A stretch of 64,000 nucleotides of DNA from Levilactobacillus spicheri DSM 15429. GTDB lineage: Bacteria; Bacillota; Bacilli; Lactobacillales; Lactobacillaceae. Position 1 is the first letter of the stretch, and every line of letters starts with the position of its first letter. Shown here one piece after another: positions 42,917-52,703 of this stretch. The notes beneath the pieces are model-generated. The model had not been told where the DNA came from. It saw only the letters and a list, made by a program, of their open reading frames with translations, and ran no database searches. A program made the translations under genes and the position numbers. The stretch is taken from positions 1 through 64,000 of the forward strand of contig NZ_AZFC01000036.1 in assembly GCF_001435095.1 (NCBI RefSeq), written 5' to 3'.

Positions 42917-44608
42917 CTATTTTTTCTTCGCTTCATCCGCCAGCGTCAACAGCTCCTGGGCGTGTTCCAACGCGAGCTTGGTGACCTCGGTCCCGGCGGA
43001 CATCCGGGCCAACTCGGCGACCCGTTTGTGGGCGTTGAGCCGCGTCAGCTTGGTCTCCGTGCGCTCGCCCACGATGTGCTTGGCGATGAAGTAATGGTGG
43101 TCGGCCATGGCCGCCACCTGCGGCAGGTGGGTGATACACAGGACCTGCGAATCGTGGGCGATCCCACTGATCTTCTCCGCAATGGCCTGCGCCACCCGGC
43201 CGCTGACTCCGGTATCGACCTCGTCGAAGATGATCGAGGTGACGCCTTGCGATTCGGAGAAGATGGTCTTGAGGGCCAACATGATCCGGGAAAGCTCCCC
43301 ACCGGAGGCCACCTTGGCCAACGGCAGCATCGCCTCACCGGGATTGGTCCGCAGGTAGAATTCGACGTGGTCCAGCCCCGTGCTTAACAGGGTCTTGGAC
43401 CGGTCGAAATGGACCTCAAAGACCGTCTTGTCCATGTACAGGTCGGCCAATTCCCCATGAATCGCCTTCTCCAGGTGCTTCGCGGCCTGCTGGCGGGCCT
43501 GGCTCAGCTGTTCGCCGAGTTGCCGGAGTGCCGACTCCTGAGCGGTGACCTGGTCTTCCAGGTCATCGGCCGTCTCATCGGTCGCCCGCATCTGCTTCAG
43601 CTCCGCAGCAATCTGATCGTAGTACTTCAGCACCTGTTCCTCGGAATCTCCGTACTTGTACTTCAACTGGTTGATGACTTCCAGGCGGCGTTCGATCTCG
43701 TCCAGCCGACCCTCGTCCCAGTCCTGCAGGTCCAACTGCGACGAGACGTCCCCCACCGCGTCCGTCAGGGCGTAGTAGGCCGTTTCCAGCCCACTGGTGA
43801 TCTGCTGGAAGGCCGGGTCGAAGTCGGCAATGCCCTGCATGGCCTGCAAGGCGTCGCTCAATTGGTCGTTGACCCCCGGCGTGGTTTCCTCACCAGTCAG
43901 GATCACCTGTGTTTTCTGTAGGGCATCGTTGATTTTTTGATAGTTGTCCAGCCGGTCCCGTTCGGCGGTCAGCTGGGCCTCCTCGCCGGCCTGTAACTGG
44001 GCGGACTCGATCTCGTTGACCTGAAACGTCAGCATGTCTAAGTGCTGCGCCCATTCCTTCTCGTTCGCCCGGCGACTTTCCAGCGTCGAACGCAACTTGG
44101 TGTAGGCCTGGTAGGTCGTCCGGTACTGGTCGACCAGGGGCGCGACGGTCGCCCCCGCGAATTCATCGAGCATCCCCAGGTGCTTCTCGGGCCGCATCAG
44201 TTCCTGGTGCTCATTTTGCCCGTGAATGTCCACGGCGGTCTCCCCGATACGCTTCAAGGTACTGGTGTTGACCATCATGCCGTTGACCCGGCACACGTTG
44301 CGCCCGTTCGCGTGGATCTCCCGCTGCAGGATCACGCTGCCATCGTCGTGGTCGATGCCCAGGTCGTCTAGGACCTGATACGTCGTCCCGTTATCGGGAA
44401 AGACGAAGCTTCCCTGGATGACGGCCTTCGCGGTCCCGGTCCGCACAAAGCTCGCCGATCCCCGGCCACCGGCCAGCAGCCCCACGGCGTCGATAATGAT
44501 GGACTTCCCCGCCCCGGTCTCCCCGGTCAGCACGGTCATTCCGTTTTTAAACGTCACATCCAAGTGATCGATGATGGCAAAGTTCTTAATTGACAGCTCC
44601 TGTAACAC
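42917..44608 (-). CDS. recN: DNA repair protein RecN
   Basis: RecN is an SMC-like ATPase recruited early to double-strand breaks. The product (about 563 residues) has GETGAGKSIIIDAVGLL near the N-terminus, a coiled-coil middle, and the C-terminal head with SGGELSRIMLALK and IIFDEVDTGVSG. I use the GTG start at 44608, preceded by AGGAGG; the longer reading overlaps a hairpin and adds non-family residues. argR lies upstream, the usual Firmicutes arrangement. Confidence 0.95.
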   Translation of the reverse strand: MLQELSIKNFAIIDHLDVTFKNGMTVLTGETGAGKSIIIDAVGLLAGGRGSASFVRTGTAKAVIQGSFVFPDNGTTYQVLDDLGIDHDDGSVILQREIHANGRNVCRVNGMMVNTSTLKRIGETAVDIHGQNEHQELMRPEKHLGMLDEFAGATVAPLVDQYRTTYQAYTKLRSTLESRRANEKEWAQHLDMLTFQVNEIESAQLQAGEEAQLTAERDRLDNYQKINDALQKTQVILTGEETTPGVNDQLSDALQAMQGIADFDPAFQQITSGLETAYYALTDAVGDVSSQLDLQDWDEGRLDEIERRLEVINQLKYKYGDSEEQVLKYYDQIAAELKQMRATDETADDLEDQVTAQESALRQLGEQLSQARQQAAKHLEKAIHGELADLYMDKTVFEVHFDRSKTLLSTGLDHVEFYLRTNPGEAMLPLAKVASGGELSRIMLALKTIFSESQGVTSIIFDEVDTGVSGRVAQAIAEKISGIAHDSQVLCITHLPQVAAMADHHYFIAKHIVGERTETKLTRLNAHKRVAELARMSAGTEVTKLALEHAQELLTLADEAKKK

Positions 44609-44620
44609 GCTCAGGCCTCC

Positions 44621-44676
44621 TAAAATAAACGACCACAACTCCAGCGTCAGCGCAGAGCTGGGCGGAACGTGGTCGT
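44621..44676 (-). terminator. Hairpin with T-rich tail between argR and recN
   Basis: ACGACCAC (8 bp) pairs with GTGGTCGT, with further pairing inside, and is followed by TTTATTTT on the minus strand. It could attenuate transcription between argR and recN. Confidence 0.55.
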
Positions 44677-44680
44677 CTGA

Positions 44681-45136
44681 TCAATCCGCAAGCATGCGGT
44701 CAATCGTCTTTTCTAATTGTAAAGCACCCTGGTGGGAAACACAAATCGTCAGAATCTTGCTGTCATCACCGACGGTCCCGAACACGAAGTCGTAGCGCAT
44801 CTGATCAATCAGTGACGCCACCACCGGTCCGTTACCGGGAAGCACCTTTAAAAATCCAAACTGGTCCTGCACCGCAAAGGAGACGTAGGCATCCCGCAGG
44901 GTCCGCTGCAGCTTCTTCTGCGTATCGATCTTCTTTTGAACGGGTAGACTGTACCGATACCCGCCCGATTCGGACGGGAGTTTCACCAGTTGCATTTCCT
45001 TGATGTCCCGTGAGATGGTCGCTTGCGTGACGTGAATCCCGTCCGCGGCCAATAAATCCACAAAATCTTCCTGACGCTCAATTTCCCGGGTGGTCAATAA
45101 TCGCTTCAGCAATTGCTGACGTTCCTGCTTTTTCAT
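44681..45136 (-). CDS. argR: Arginine repressor ArgR
   Basis: The 151-residue protein has an N-terminal winged helix (about 1-70, with HVTQATISRDIKEM) and a C-terminal hexamerisation and arginine-binding domain (VFGTVGDDSKILTI). It represses arginine synthesis and activates catabolism genes. Many lactobacilli have two ArgR proteins, so this one may act together with another. Its leader has AT-rich half-sites, but I could not show a full ARG box. Confidence 0.95.
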   Translation of the reverse strand: MKKQERQQLLKRLLTTREIERQEDFVDLLAADGIHVTQATISRDIKEMQLVKLPSESGGYRYSLPVQKKIDTQKKLQRTLRDAYVSFAVQDQFGFLKVLPGNGPVVASLIDQMRYDFVFGTVGDDSKILTICVSHQGALQLEKTIDRMLAD

Positions 45137-45228
45137 TCCTAGCCCCCCTCATGTGGTAAAAATGCATAAACCTATCATATACCAGAGCTTAGGAATTGGA
45201 AAGGAAATTCTAATAATTTTCTCATAAT

Positions 45229-46044
45229 CTACTGTTTCAGGCTCTCATAGGCCGCATCTAACGTCTTTTCAACTGATACGGTATGCGCACAAACTGCATG
45301 TTTATCAACCGACTGCAAGTGAATCAGGAATTCGATGTTCCCTTCGCCACCCTTGATCGGTGAAAAATCAAGGCCGAGCACGCTGTAGCCGTTCGCCAAC
45401 GCAAAGTCGACGATGCCCTGGACCACGGCCCGGTGAACGGCCGGGTCCCGAACGATGCCGTGACTGCCAACGTCCTCACGGTCCGCCTCAAATTGGGGCT
45501 TGATCAACGCCACGACCTCGCCGTCGACCGGCAGGATGCCCTTTAACGGCGGTAAGATCAGCTTCAACGAGATGAAGGACACGTCGATCGACGCAAAGAC
45601 CGGCTGGCCGTGCGTGAAGTCGGCCAACTGGCTGTAGCGAAAGTTGGTGTGCTCCATGACGATGACCCGCGGGTCCTGTCGGAGCTTCCAGACCAGTTGG
45701 TTGCTCCCAACGTCGAGGGCGTAGCTGAGCTGCGCGCCATTCTGCAACATGACGTCCGTGAAGCCCCCCGTGGAGGAACCGATGTCCAAGACGACCTTGT
45801 CTGTCAGATCGATCTGGAAGACCTCCAGGGCCTTGGCCAGCTTGAAGCCGCCCCGCGAGACGTACGGCAGCGGGTGACCCTTGCGGTGCAGTTCGGTATC
45901 AATCGGGATCAGCTCGCCCGGTTTGTCCAAGCGCTCCTCGTTGGTCCCCAGGATCTCACCGGCCATGACCGCCCGTTTCGCCTCGTCCAGCGATGGATAC
46001 AAGCCCTGTTCAACTAACAGCTCGGCAACGTGTTTTTTCTTCAT
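45229..46044 (-). CDS. tlyA: TlyA-family rRNA methyltransferase (YqxC)
   Basis: The 271-residue protein has an N-terminal S4 RNA-binding domain (about 5-65) and an FtsJ-like methyltransferase domain with DIGSSTGGFTDVML. Members methylate rRNA 2'-O positions or are poorly characterised. It overlaps ispA by ATGA and sits between ispA and argR-recN. Confidence 0.92.
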   Translation of the reverse strand: MKKKHVAELLVEQGLYPSLDEAKRAVMAGEILGTNEERLDKPGELIPIDTELHRKGHPLPYVSRGGFKLAKALEVFQIDLTDKVVLDIGSSTGGFTDVMLQNGAQLSYALDVGSNQLVWKLRQDPRVIVMEHTNFRYSQLADFTHGQPVFASIDVSFISLKLILPPLKGILPVDGEVVALIKPQFEADREDVGSHGIVRDPAVHRAVVQGIVDFALANGYSVLGLDFSPIKGGEGNIEFLIHLQSVDKHAVCAHTVSVEKTLDAAYESLKQ

Positions 46045-46952
46045 GCTTTCACCCGTTTCGTATCAAAGTAACTAAAGAACGCCGCCAAGAGGCTGGTATC
46101 TCGGCCGTCGCCGACCCGCTTCAGAGCCGCCTGACCGCTCGCAATCGTCTCGATCAGGGCCTGGTTCGCCCCGACCAAGCCTAGCTTGCCCGGATAGGTG
46201 TTCTTCGCCTCGCCGGCGTCCTTGTGGGTGGCCTTGCCCAGTTCGGCGGGCGTGGCGACCACGTCTAAGATGTCGTCGTAGATCTGAAAGGCCAAGCCAA
46301 ATGCGTCCGCAAAGTCCAGGTACGGGGCCCGCTGCTCCGTCGGCACGTCCCCCAGGATCAACCCGGCCAAGACGGCATAATGCAACAACGCCCCGGTCTT
46401 CTCCCGGTGTAACCGGCGCAACTGGTCAAAGGGCAAGTCGACGTGTTCGGACTGAACGTCCTTGGCCTGACCGGCGACCATGCCGTTGGGCCCCGCCGCG
46501 TGGGCGAGTCCCTGGACCAAGGCGACCTGCTTGTCTGCCGGCAGGTCGGTTGCCGTCAGCCATTGAAAGGCCAGCGTCAACAGGCCGTCCCCGGCCAGGG
46601 TGGCCATCCCCGCCCCGAACTTCATGTGGTTGGTGGGCTCGCCCCGCCGCAGCGGATCGTTGTCCATCGCCGGCAGGTCGTCATGGATCAGCGAGTAGGT
46701 GTGTAACAGCTCCAAGGCCATCACGGGCCGCCAGTCTCGCTCGGCCGTATAGGTCCCGCCGACCGTGGTCAACGTGGCCACTGTCAACAACGGCCGCAAG
46801 CGTTTGCCCCCCGCGGTGAGCGAATAGGTCATCGCTTCCGCGAGGCGGTCGTCGGTCGTATCGGCCGCCACCGCCGCTGACAAGGGGGCGTTCAACTGGT
46901 CCAACCAGGTCTGCTCAAAGGCCGTTAACTGTTCTCGTGCCTTACTTGGCAT
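46041..46952 (-). CDS. ispA: Polyprenyl synthetase, farnesyl diphosphate synthase
   Basis: This enzyme condenses isopentenyl diphosphate units for quinone and undecaprenyl precursors. The product (303 residues) has GGKRLRPLL, the first Asp-rich motif [14 protein letters not shown] and the second DDILDVV. The ATG at 46952 (GGGAGG upstream) lies within the 3' end of xseB, an 11-bp overlap. The longer reading to 47000 adds atypical residues. Confidence 0.95.
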   Translation of the reverse strand: MPSKAREQLTAFEQTWLDQLNAPLSAAVAADTTDDRLAEAMTYSLTAGGKRLRPLLTVATLTTVGGTYTAERDWRPVMALELLHTYSLIHDDLPAMDNDPLRRGEPTNHMKFGAGMATLAGDGLLTLAFQWLTATDLPADKQVALVQGLAHAAGPNGMVAGQAKDVQSEHVDLPFDQLRRLHREKTGALLHYAVLAGLILGDVPTEQRAPYLDFADAFGLAFQIYDDILDVVATPAELGKATHKDAGEAKNTYPGKLGLVGANQALIETIASGQAALKRVGDGRDTSLLAAFFSYFDTKRVKA

Positions 46953-47190
46953 CCCCGTTGCCTCCCTGTGGCGTCTCGAAGGCCACTTCTTGGTCGTCAT
47001 CGTTCATCATCGTCGTCAGCGTCTTTTCGGCGTTCTGCAGGGTCGCCTGCAGGTCCTTACTCAACGCCACCCCCTTTTGAAATTGGTCCAGGGCCTGTTC
47101 CAACGGCACGTCGCCTTTTTCGAGTTGGGCCACGATGCCTTCCAGGGTGCTCAAGTTCTCTTCAAACGTTGGTTTTTGTTCTTCACTCAT
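46942..47190 (-). CDS. xseB: Exodeoxyribonuclease VII small subunit
   Basis: This acidic 82-residue helical protein has the family pattern [23 protein letters not shown]. With XseA it degrades single-stranded DNA. It overlaps xseA by ATGA. Confidence 0.95.
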   Translation of the reverse strand: MSEEQKPTFEENLSTLEGIVAQLEKGDVPLEQALDQFQKGVALSKDLQATLQNAEKTLTTMMNDDDQEVAFETPQGGNGDAK

Positions 47191-48539
47191 GATTGATCCT
47201 CCGTTGCTGGTGTGATTTTCGTAATTTGCGCGGCGGCCGTCCCGTCACTCAAGTGAATCGTCGCCGGTGCCGGTTTCATGTCGGCGACCTTGCGAACGAT
47301 GTGATCCTCTTGGGTCACGTAGCTGTACCCGCGGCTCATGATTTTCAGGGGACTGAGGTAGTCCAGCCCACTCATCAATTGGTGAACGTGGTCCTCTTGG
47401 GCTGTCAGGTACCGCCGCATCTCGGCCTGCAGCCGTTGCTGGTCCTGGGTCACGGTCTGCTGGGCCTGATGCACCCGGTTAGCCGGCGACTGGGCCAACA
47501 ACCGTTGCTGGGTCAGCTGGACCCGTTGCTGCCAATTCTGGAACTGGACCTGCATCTGCTGAGTCAATCCCTGCTGGGCGCGGTCCAGTCGTTGAACGTA
47601 GGTCTCGTACAGCCGCTGGGGCTGCTGGAACACGTAGGCGCCCAGCGAGCGGTTCAACCGCTGTTGCTGGAACCTGATACGGTTGGTCATCGCGTTGAAT
47701 AACCGGGTACGGGCCTGCTGGAGCTTCAAGAGCTCGTCGCTCAAGACTGGCACGGCCAGTTCGGCCGCGGCCGTGGGCGTGGCCGCCCGCACGTCGGCCA
47801 CCAGGTCGGCAATCGTGGTATCGGTCTCGTGACCGACCGACGAGATGACCGGTAACCGGCTCGCGGCGATGGCCCGGGCCACCTTTTCCTCGTTAAACGG
47901 CCAGAGGTCTTCGATCGATCCCCCGCCCCGTCCAATGATCAGGGTGTCAAAGGTCCCGTTGGCGTTCGCCCGTTGAATCTGCCGGACGATGTCGGCGGCC
48001 GCCGCATCCCCCTGGACCACCGCCGGGTACAGCACGATCTGGGCGATGGGGTAGCGTCGCCGTGCGGTGGTAATGATGTCGCGGATGACCGCCCCACTGG
48101 GACTGGTCACCACGGCGATGCGCTTAGGAAACCGCGGTAAGGGCCGCTTCGGGGCCGCAAACAGGCCCTCCTGGGCGAGTTGGTTCTTCAACTGCTCGTA
48201 GGCCTGATACAGGGCCCCCACGCCATCTGGCTCCATCCGCTCGACGTAGATCTGGTAGCTACCACTGGGCTCATACAGGGAGATGCGTCCCGTGACCAGC
48301 ACCTTCATCCCCGTTTCCGGGACGAACTTCAGCTTCTCAAACGCCGACCGAAACATGATGGCGTTGATCTTCGCGTGATCGTCCTTCAGGCTAAAGTACT
48401 GGTGGGCGTGCGGCCGTAACCGGAAGTTAGAGATTTCGCCGGTCAGGTACACCTTCCCCAGGTAGGGGTCCACGTCGAATTTACGTTTAATATACTGGGT
48501 CAGCGCACTGACCGTTAAATAATCGTTATTGGTTGGCAC
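47187..48539 (-). CDS. xseA: Exodeoxyribonuclease VII large subunit
   Basis: The product (450 residues) begins with an OB-fold domain ([24 protein letters not shown]) and contains the catalytic core [29 protein letters not shown] and [16 protein letters not shown], then a helical tail. I start at GTG 48539, with GGAGTG upstream; a GTG at 48557 is the alternative. It overlaps folD. Confidence 0.94.
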   Translation of the reverse strand: MPTNNDYLTVSALTQYIKRKFDVDPYLGKVYLTGEISNFRLRPHAHQYFSLKDDHAKINAIMFRSAFEKLKFVPETGMKVLVTGRISLYEPSGSYQIYVERMEPDGVGALYQAYEQLKNQLAQEGLFAAPKRPLPRFPKRIAVVTSPSGAVIRDIITTARRRYPIAQIVLYPAVVQGDAAAADIVRQIQRANANGTFDTLIIGRGGGSIEDLWPFNEEKVARAIAASRLPVISSVGHETDTTIADLVADVRAATPTAAAELAVPVLSDELLKLQQARTRLFNAMTNRIRFQQQRLNRSLGAYVFQQPQRLYETYVQRLDRAQQGLTQQMQVQFQNWQQRVQLTQQRLLAQSPANRVHQAQQTVTQDQQRLQAEMRRYLTAQEDHVHQLMSGLDYLSPLKIMSRGYSYVTQEDHIVRKVADMKPAPATIHLSDGTAAAQITKITPATEDQS

Positions 48540-49392
48540 GTTGCTCACTCCACTCACAAAGATCGACCGTCTGCCGCATCAACGTCGCGATGGTCATGGG
48601 ACCGACACCCCCGGGAACCGGGCTGATGGCTGCGGCGCGGTCCTTGACCCGGTCAAAGTCCACGTCACCGGTCAGATGGCCCTGTTCGTCACGGTCCATC
48701 CCGACGTCGATCACGATGGCCCCCGGCTTGACGTCTTCCGCCTTGATCAGATGGGTCACCCCGGTCGCCACGACTAAAACGTCGGCGGCGATGGCCAGGT
48801 CGTGCAGGTTGGCCCCGCACTTATGGGTAATGGTCACGGTCATATCGGCGTTCAATAGAAGCGCCGCCATTGGCCGGCCCACGATGTTACTGCGGCCCAC
48901 GACCAACGCGTGCTTGCCCCGTAACGGGACGTTGAGGCTCTCCAGCATGGTCATGATGCCCCGCGGGGTGCAGGAGACCGGATAGTGACCGGGAACGTTG
49001 GCGAACATCTTCCCCACGTTCAACGGGTGAAAGCCATCCACGTCCTTGTCCGGGGCGATGGCGTTGATGACCGCCGCTTCGTCCAGGCCCTGGGGGAGCG
49101 GCGATTGGACCAGGATGCCGTGAATCGTGGCGTCCTGGTTATAGTCCGCCACGACGGCTAAGAGGTCGGCTTGGGTAATGGTCGCGGGGAGCCGCCGAAC
49201 CACCGACTTGATGCCCAGTTGTTCCGCCTTCCGGTGCTTGTTGCGCACGTAGATGGCGCTCGCTGGGTCATCGCCCACGATGATTACGGCGAGTCCGGGG
49301 ACGATTCCCTGGTTTCTTAAAGTTGCGACGCGGGCCTTGGTCTGGTCATTCAGGTTCTGTGCCAGTTTTTTCCCGTCAATGATGGTCGTCAT
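48526..49392 (-). CDS. folD: Methylenetetrahydrofolate dehydrogenase/cyclohydrolase
   Basis: FolD converts methylene-THF to formyl-THF. The 288-residue protein has YVRNKHRKAEQLGI, the active-site region GILVQSPLPQGLD and VVGRSNIVGRPMA, and a C-terminal PVPGGVGPMT. It has a 270-bp leader region upstream with a likely promoter and a hairpin. Confidence 0.97.
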   Translation of the reverse strand: MTTIIDGKKLAQNLNDQTKARVATLRNQGIVPGLAVIIVGDDPASAIYVRNKHRKAEQLGIKSVVRRLPATITQADLLAVVADYNQDATIHGILVQSPLPQGLDEAAVINAIAPDKDVDGFHPLNVGKMFANVPGHYPVSCTPRGIMTMLESLNVPLRGKHALVVGRSNIVGRPMAALLLNADMTVTITHKCGANLHDLAIAADVLVVATGVTHLIKAEDVKPGAIVIDVGMDRDEQGHLTGDVDFDRVKDRAAAISPVPGGVGPMTIATLMRQTVDLCEWSEQRANQ

Positions 49393-49480
49393 AAAAGTGA
49401 ATCCCCCCGTATCAATTTTAAAGTCTCTACTGGGTTTTCGGGGACGCTTCCGTCGCCAAAAACCAGGTCAGTCAGGTTCA

Positions 49481-49486
49481 ATTCTA
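49481..49486 (-). promoter_or_regulatory. Possible folD extended -10 box
   Basis: TAGAAT preceded by TGC on the minus strand forms an extended -10, with a weak -35 region. It would start transcripts about 90 nt before folD. Confidence 0.4.
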
Positions 49487-49613
49487 GCATATTTCCCCCG
49501 AAAACGGGGCCTTCTCCCCCAACAAAAACGGTCCCCGTCCCCGCCACCGCCCGCCAAGCCGACACGTGTGACCGCTATAGCCAGTTCCGACAAATTGTTG
49601 TGATTTTTTGTTT

Positions 49614-49650
49614 AAAAAAACGACGCTCCGGTCCAAGACCGAAACGTCGT
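49614..49650 (-). terminator. nusB terminator
   Basis: ACGACGTTTCGGTC pairs with GACCGGAGCGTCGT around a short loop and is followed by seven T residues. folD is thus a separate unit from efp-Asp23-nusB. Confidence 0.92.
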
Positions 49651-49663
49651 CCATCATCCCAAT

Positions 49664-50098
49664 TTAAGCTTGAGCATCCGAGGTGTCGTCGTCATCCAAC
49701 GTATGGGCCAAGACCCCGTTGATGAACCGCCGGGACCGGTCGTCACTGAAGTTCTTGGCAAGTTCCAAGGCTTCATTGACGGCGACCCGGTTCGGGACGT
49801 CACTCACGTGTTCAATTTCGAAAAAGGCGATGCGCATAATCACTAAATCAGTTTTCGCGATTCGTTGTAACTGCCAACCGGTGCTCAGGTACTGACTGAT
49901 CTGGGCATCCAGTTCGCTTTGGTGGGCCAACACGCCCGTAACCAACGTCTTCAGGTACTCGGGTACCGGAACGATCTGGTCGGGGTCATCGGTCAACACT
50001 CGTTGGTACAACGCATCTTGATCGGCGTCAGCGTTAGCATTAAGGGCGAACAGCATCTGAAATGCTCGCTCCCGAATTTGATGTCGTGTAAGTGTCAC
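49664..50098 (-). CDS. nusB: Transcription antitermination factor NusB
   Basis: NusB with S10 binds boxA RNA in rRNA operons. The 144-residue all-helical protein begins MTLTRHQIRERAFQMLFALN and has VNEALELAKNFSDDRSRRFINGVLA. It overlaps the upstream Asp23 gene by ATGA. Confidence 0.96.
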   Translation of the reverse strand: MTLTRHQIRERAFQMLFALNANADADQDALYQRVLTDDPDQIVPVPEYLKTLVTGVLAHQSELDAQISQYLSTGWQLQRIAKTDLVIMRIAFFEIEHVSDVPNRVAVNEALELAKNFSDDRSRRFINGVLAHTLDDDDTSDAQA

Positions 50099-50535
50099 GA
50101 TTGTTCACTGTCTCCTTCATCTGGCTGGTTGAACAGGTGATCAGGATCGACCTGCTGCGCCGTCTTTTCGGGAATGACGCCTTCCACGTGAACGTTGACT
50201 TCACGCAAGTCAAGGTCTGTCATGAACAACAATTGTTGCTTCACGCTGTCTTGAATGGCCAAAGCAACCTTAGGAACCGCAACGCCGTAGTTCAGGTACA
50301 CGTAGACATCAACGGCGAGTTCGTCACCGTCAAACGTCAGCTTCACGCCCTTACCGTGTTCCTTACGACCGAAGAGTTCGTTCACGCTGTTGGCCAAAGA
50401 ACCACGCATCCGTGCAACACCATCGGTTTGGCTAGCCGCAATGCCCACGATAATCTCGAGGACTTGTGGTGCCACCTCAATCTTCCCCAGTGCGGGTTCC
50501 TTTGATTCTAAAATGATATTTGTATCTTCTGCCAT
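50095..50535 (-). CDS. Asp23/Gls24-family protein (YqhY)
   Basis: The 146-residue protein has the Asp23 pattern KIEVAPQVLEIIVGIAASQT, VYVYLNYGVAVPKVA, and an acidic C-terminus. In Bacillus, YqhY lies between accBC and nusB and is linked to envelope and acetyl-CoA carboxylase control. It is the second Asp23 protein here (the other is at 26752). Confidence 0.93.
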   Translation of the reverse strand: MAEDTNIILESKEPALGKIEVAPQVLEIIVGIAASQTDGVARMRGSLANSVNELFGRKEHGKGVKLTFDGDELAVDVYVYLNYGVAVPKVALAIQDSVKQQLLFMTDLDLREVNVHVEGVIPEKTAQQVDPDHLFNQPDEGDSEQS

Positions 50536-50589
50536 TCGTAGACCCTCCCTTACGAGTTGAACTTCAGGTAATGTCTGTAATTCGCGACC

Positions 50590-51150
50590 CTAGGCCCGTG
50601 AAATGTACGTGGAGTCTTGAGTGTTGATGGACAGCTTGTCGCCTTCGTTAACGAAGAATGGCACTTGAACGACCAAGCCCGTCGTCATGGTTGCTGGCTT
50701 GGAACCGCCGGAAGCGGTGTTCCCCTTGATACTTGGTTCCGTAGAAGCCACTTCCAAGACAACGGTGTTCGGCACTTCAATGCCCAACACTTCGGAGTTG
50801 TATTGAACCAAATCAACGTTCATGTTTTCTTGCAAGAATGGGAGTTGATCCTTGATGGAATCATCCGGAACTTCGATTTGTTCGTAGTTGTCCGTGTCCA
50901 TGAAGACCCGGCTGTCGCCGTCTTCGTACAGGTACTGCATGGAACGGGTCTGAATGTCCGCTTGTTCCATCTTAGCACCGGCACGGAACGTCTTTTCTTG
51001 AACGGCACCCGTCCGTAAGTTCTTCAGCTTCGTCCGAACGAACGCGCCACCCTTACCTGGTTTAACGTGTTGGAATTCCAAGATCCGCCAGATTGCGTGA
51101 TCCACTTCGATGGTTAAACCGTTTTTAAAATTAGCAGTAGAAATTGCCAT
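50590..51150 (-). CDS. efp: Elongation factor P
   Basis: EF-P rescues ribosomes stalled at polyproline. The 186-residue product has the KOW-like N domain with [20 protein letters not shown], and two OB domains ending in [15 protein letters not shown]. The loop Lys in PGKGGAF is the usual modification site. It follows the peptidase gene, as in Bacillus yqhT-efp. Confidence 0.97.
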   Translation of the reverse strand: MAISTANFKNGLTIEVDHAIWRILEFQHVKPGKGGAFVRTKLKNLRTGAVQEKTFRAGAKMEQADIQTRSMQYLYEDGDSRVFMDTDNYEQIEVPDDSIKDQLPFLQENMNVDLVQYNSEVLGIEVPNTVVLEVASTEPSIKGNTASGGSKPATMTTGLVVQVPFFVNEGDKLSINTQDSTYISRA

Positions 51151-51224
51151 AATGTCAGCCTCCTAAAAGATGTCCTCTTTATAATATCAATTCTACCCCC
51201 TAAAAAGCAAGACAAGGGGTGAGC

Positions 51225-52292
51225 TTACAAGATAATTAAATTTCGGGGGACCGTCGTCAAGACGGTGTGCCCCGTGGCGGTCACCTGCAAATCGTCTTCA
51301 ATGCGGATGCCGCCCTGTTCTGGGAAATAGACGCCGGGTTCAACGGTGATCACTTGGTCAGTTGCCAAACGATCCGGCCACCCCCGACCGATGTTCGGCC
51401 CCTCGTGAATGTCGAGGCCGATGCCGTGACCGGTCCCGTGGATGAACGCCGCCCCGTAACCCTGTTCGGTCAGGTAATCCCGACCGATGCGGTCTAAGGT
51501 GTCGCCCGTCACGCCGGGACGCACGGCGGCCATGATCTGCTCCTGAGCCGTCTGAACGGCCTGGTAGGCCCGTTTTAACGGCTCACCGGGGTCGCCCAGG
51601 GCCACGGTCCGGGTCAGGTCCGACGTGTACCCATCGACGTAAAACCCGCAGTCGATGGTCACCAGCTCGTGCGCCGCCAGCGGCTTATCGCTGGCCTGCC
51701 CGTGGGGCCACGCCGAGCGGGGACCACTGGCCACGATGGTGGGAAAACTCACCCCCGTGGCGCCATGATCCTGCATCCAGCGCGTCAACCACAGGGCCGC
51801 GGCCCGTTCGGTCATGCCGGGGTGCAGCACGTCCAAGAGGGCCGTCACGCCGTCGCTGGTCAGCGCCGTCGCCTTCTGCAGGGCCGCCAGCTCGGCGGGC
51901 TCCTTCACCTGACGCAGGTCGTCGACCACGTGACTTAATGGCACCGGATCGGCCACGAGGTGCTCATCCAGCCAGGTAAACGTCTGCAATGGCAGCGTGT
52001 CTTCCAACCCCATGACGGTGGCCCCGTCGGCCGCTAAGACCTGGTTAACGGCTTCCAGGTAGTTCCGGGTGATGACCCGGTCAATCGTGGGGATTGTGTG
52101 CTTCAGTTCCGTTTCGTAGCGGGCATCGGTGATGAAGACCACCCGTTTTTCCGTGACCAGCACGTACCCGTCGCCGGGTTCCACGCTGGTGCCGACCAGG
52201 TAGGCTTGATTGCTCGCCGCCTGGACCAAGAAACTATCAATGCTCAACGCTGAAAACCGTGCCCGTAACCGGGCAATCCGACTCGTCGTCAT
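51225..52292 (-). CDS. pepP: M24 family Xaa-Pro peptidase
   Basis: The product (355 residues) has an N-terminal creatinase-like domain and a C-terminal pita-bread domain. Metal ligands are seen in DCGFYVDGYTSDLTRT, HGTGHGIGLDIHEGP and EPGVYFPEQGGIRIEDD. It cleaves peptides at Xaa-Pro bonds. I start at ATG 52292, with GGGAGG upstream. Whether it is aminopeptidase P or prolidase cannot be decided here; the position next to efp favours the YqhT/PepP type. Confidence 0.9.
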   Translation of the reverse strand: MTTSRIARLRARFSALSIDSFLVQAASNQAYLVGTSVEPGDGYVLVTEKRVVFITDARYETELKHTIPTIDRVITRNYLEAVNQVLAADGATVMGLEDTLPLQTFTWLDEHLVADPVPLSHVVDDLRQVKEPAELAALQKATALTSDGVTALLDVLHPGMTERAAALWLTRWMQDHGATGVSFPTIVASGPRSAWPHGQASDKPLAAHELVTIDCGFYVDGYTSDLTRTVALGDPGEPLKRAYQAVQTAQEQIMAAVRPGVTGDTLDRIGRDYLTEQGYGAAFIHGTGHGIGLDIHEGPNIGRGWPDRLATDQVITVEPGVYFPEQGGIRIEDDLQVTATGHTVLTTVPRNLIIL

Positions 52293-52315
52293 GATCATCC
52301 CTCCCAGAGTTTGGA

Positions 52316-52360
52316 ACAAAAGAAGAGCTCAAAGCGAATTGGTCTCGCCTCAAGCTCTTC
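52316..52360 (-). terminator. rpmA terminator
   Basis: GAAGAGCTTGAGGCGA pairs with TTCGCTTTGAGCTCTTC and a TTTTG tail follows on the minus strand. Confidence 0.85.
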
Positions 52361-52383
52361 AGTCGTACGAGGAAAACCTCGTG

Positions 52384-52683
52384 TTATTTAGCTGCTTCTT
52401 CGGCAACTGGGTAAACGGATACTTGGCGCTTGTCGCGACCTAAGCGTTCGAATTTAACCACACCAGCAACCTTGGCAAATAACGTATCGTCACCACCGCG
52501 ACCAACGTTAACACCTGGGTAGATGTGCGTCCCGCGTTGACGGTAAAGGATAGAACCACCGGTTACAGTCGAACCGTCGGCAGCCTTCGTCCCAAGACGA
52601 CGACCAGCAGAGTCCCGACCGTTGGCAGTGGACCCACCACCTTTATGGTGAGAGAAGAATTGTAAGTTCATGTTCATCAGCAT
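52384..52683 (-). CDS. rpmA: 50S ribosomal protein L27 precursor
   Basis: L27 reaches the peptidyl transferase centre. The 99-residue precursor begins with the Firmicutes extension [10 protein letters not shown], expected to be cut after FF by the Prp protease before [15 protein letters not shown]. prp lies immediately upstream, between rplU and rpmA. Start MLM is chosen because the extension must be kept. Confidence 0.97.
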   Translation of the reverse strand: MLMNMNLQFFSHHKGGGSTANGRDSAGRRLGTKAADGSTVTGGSILYRQRGTHIYPGVNVGRGGDDTLFAKVAGVVKFERLGRDKRQVSVYPVAEEAAK

Positions 52684-52703
52684 ATTGTTTCACCCCCGTG
52701 AAG

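Noticed and set aside
49393-49500. THF riboswitch upstream of folD
   Set aside because: A hairpin is present, but the conserved THF riboswitch core sequences are not.
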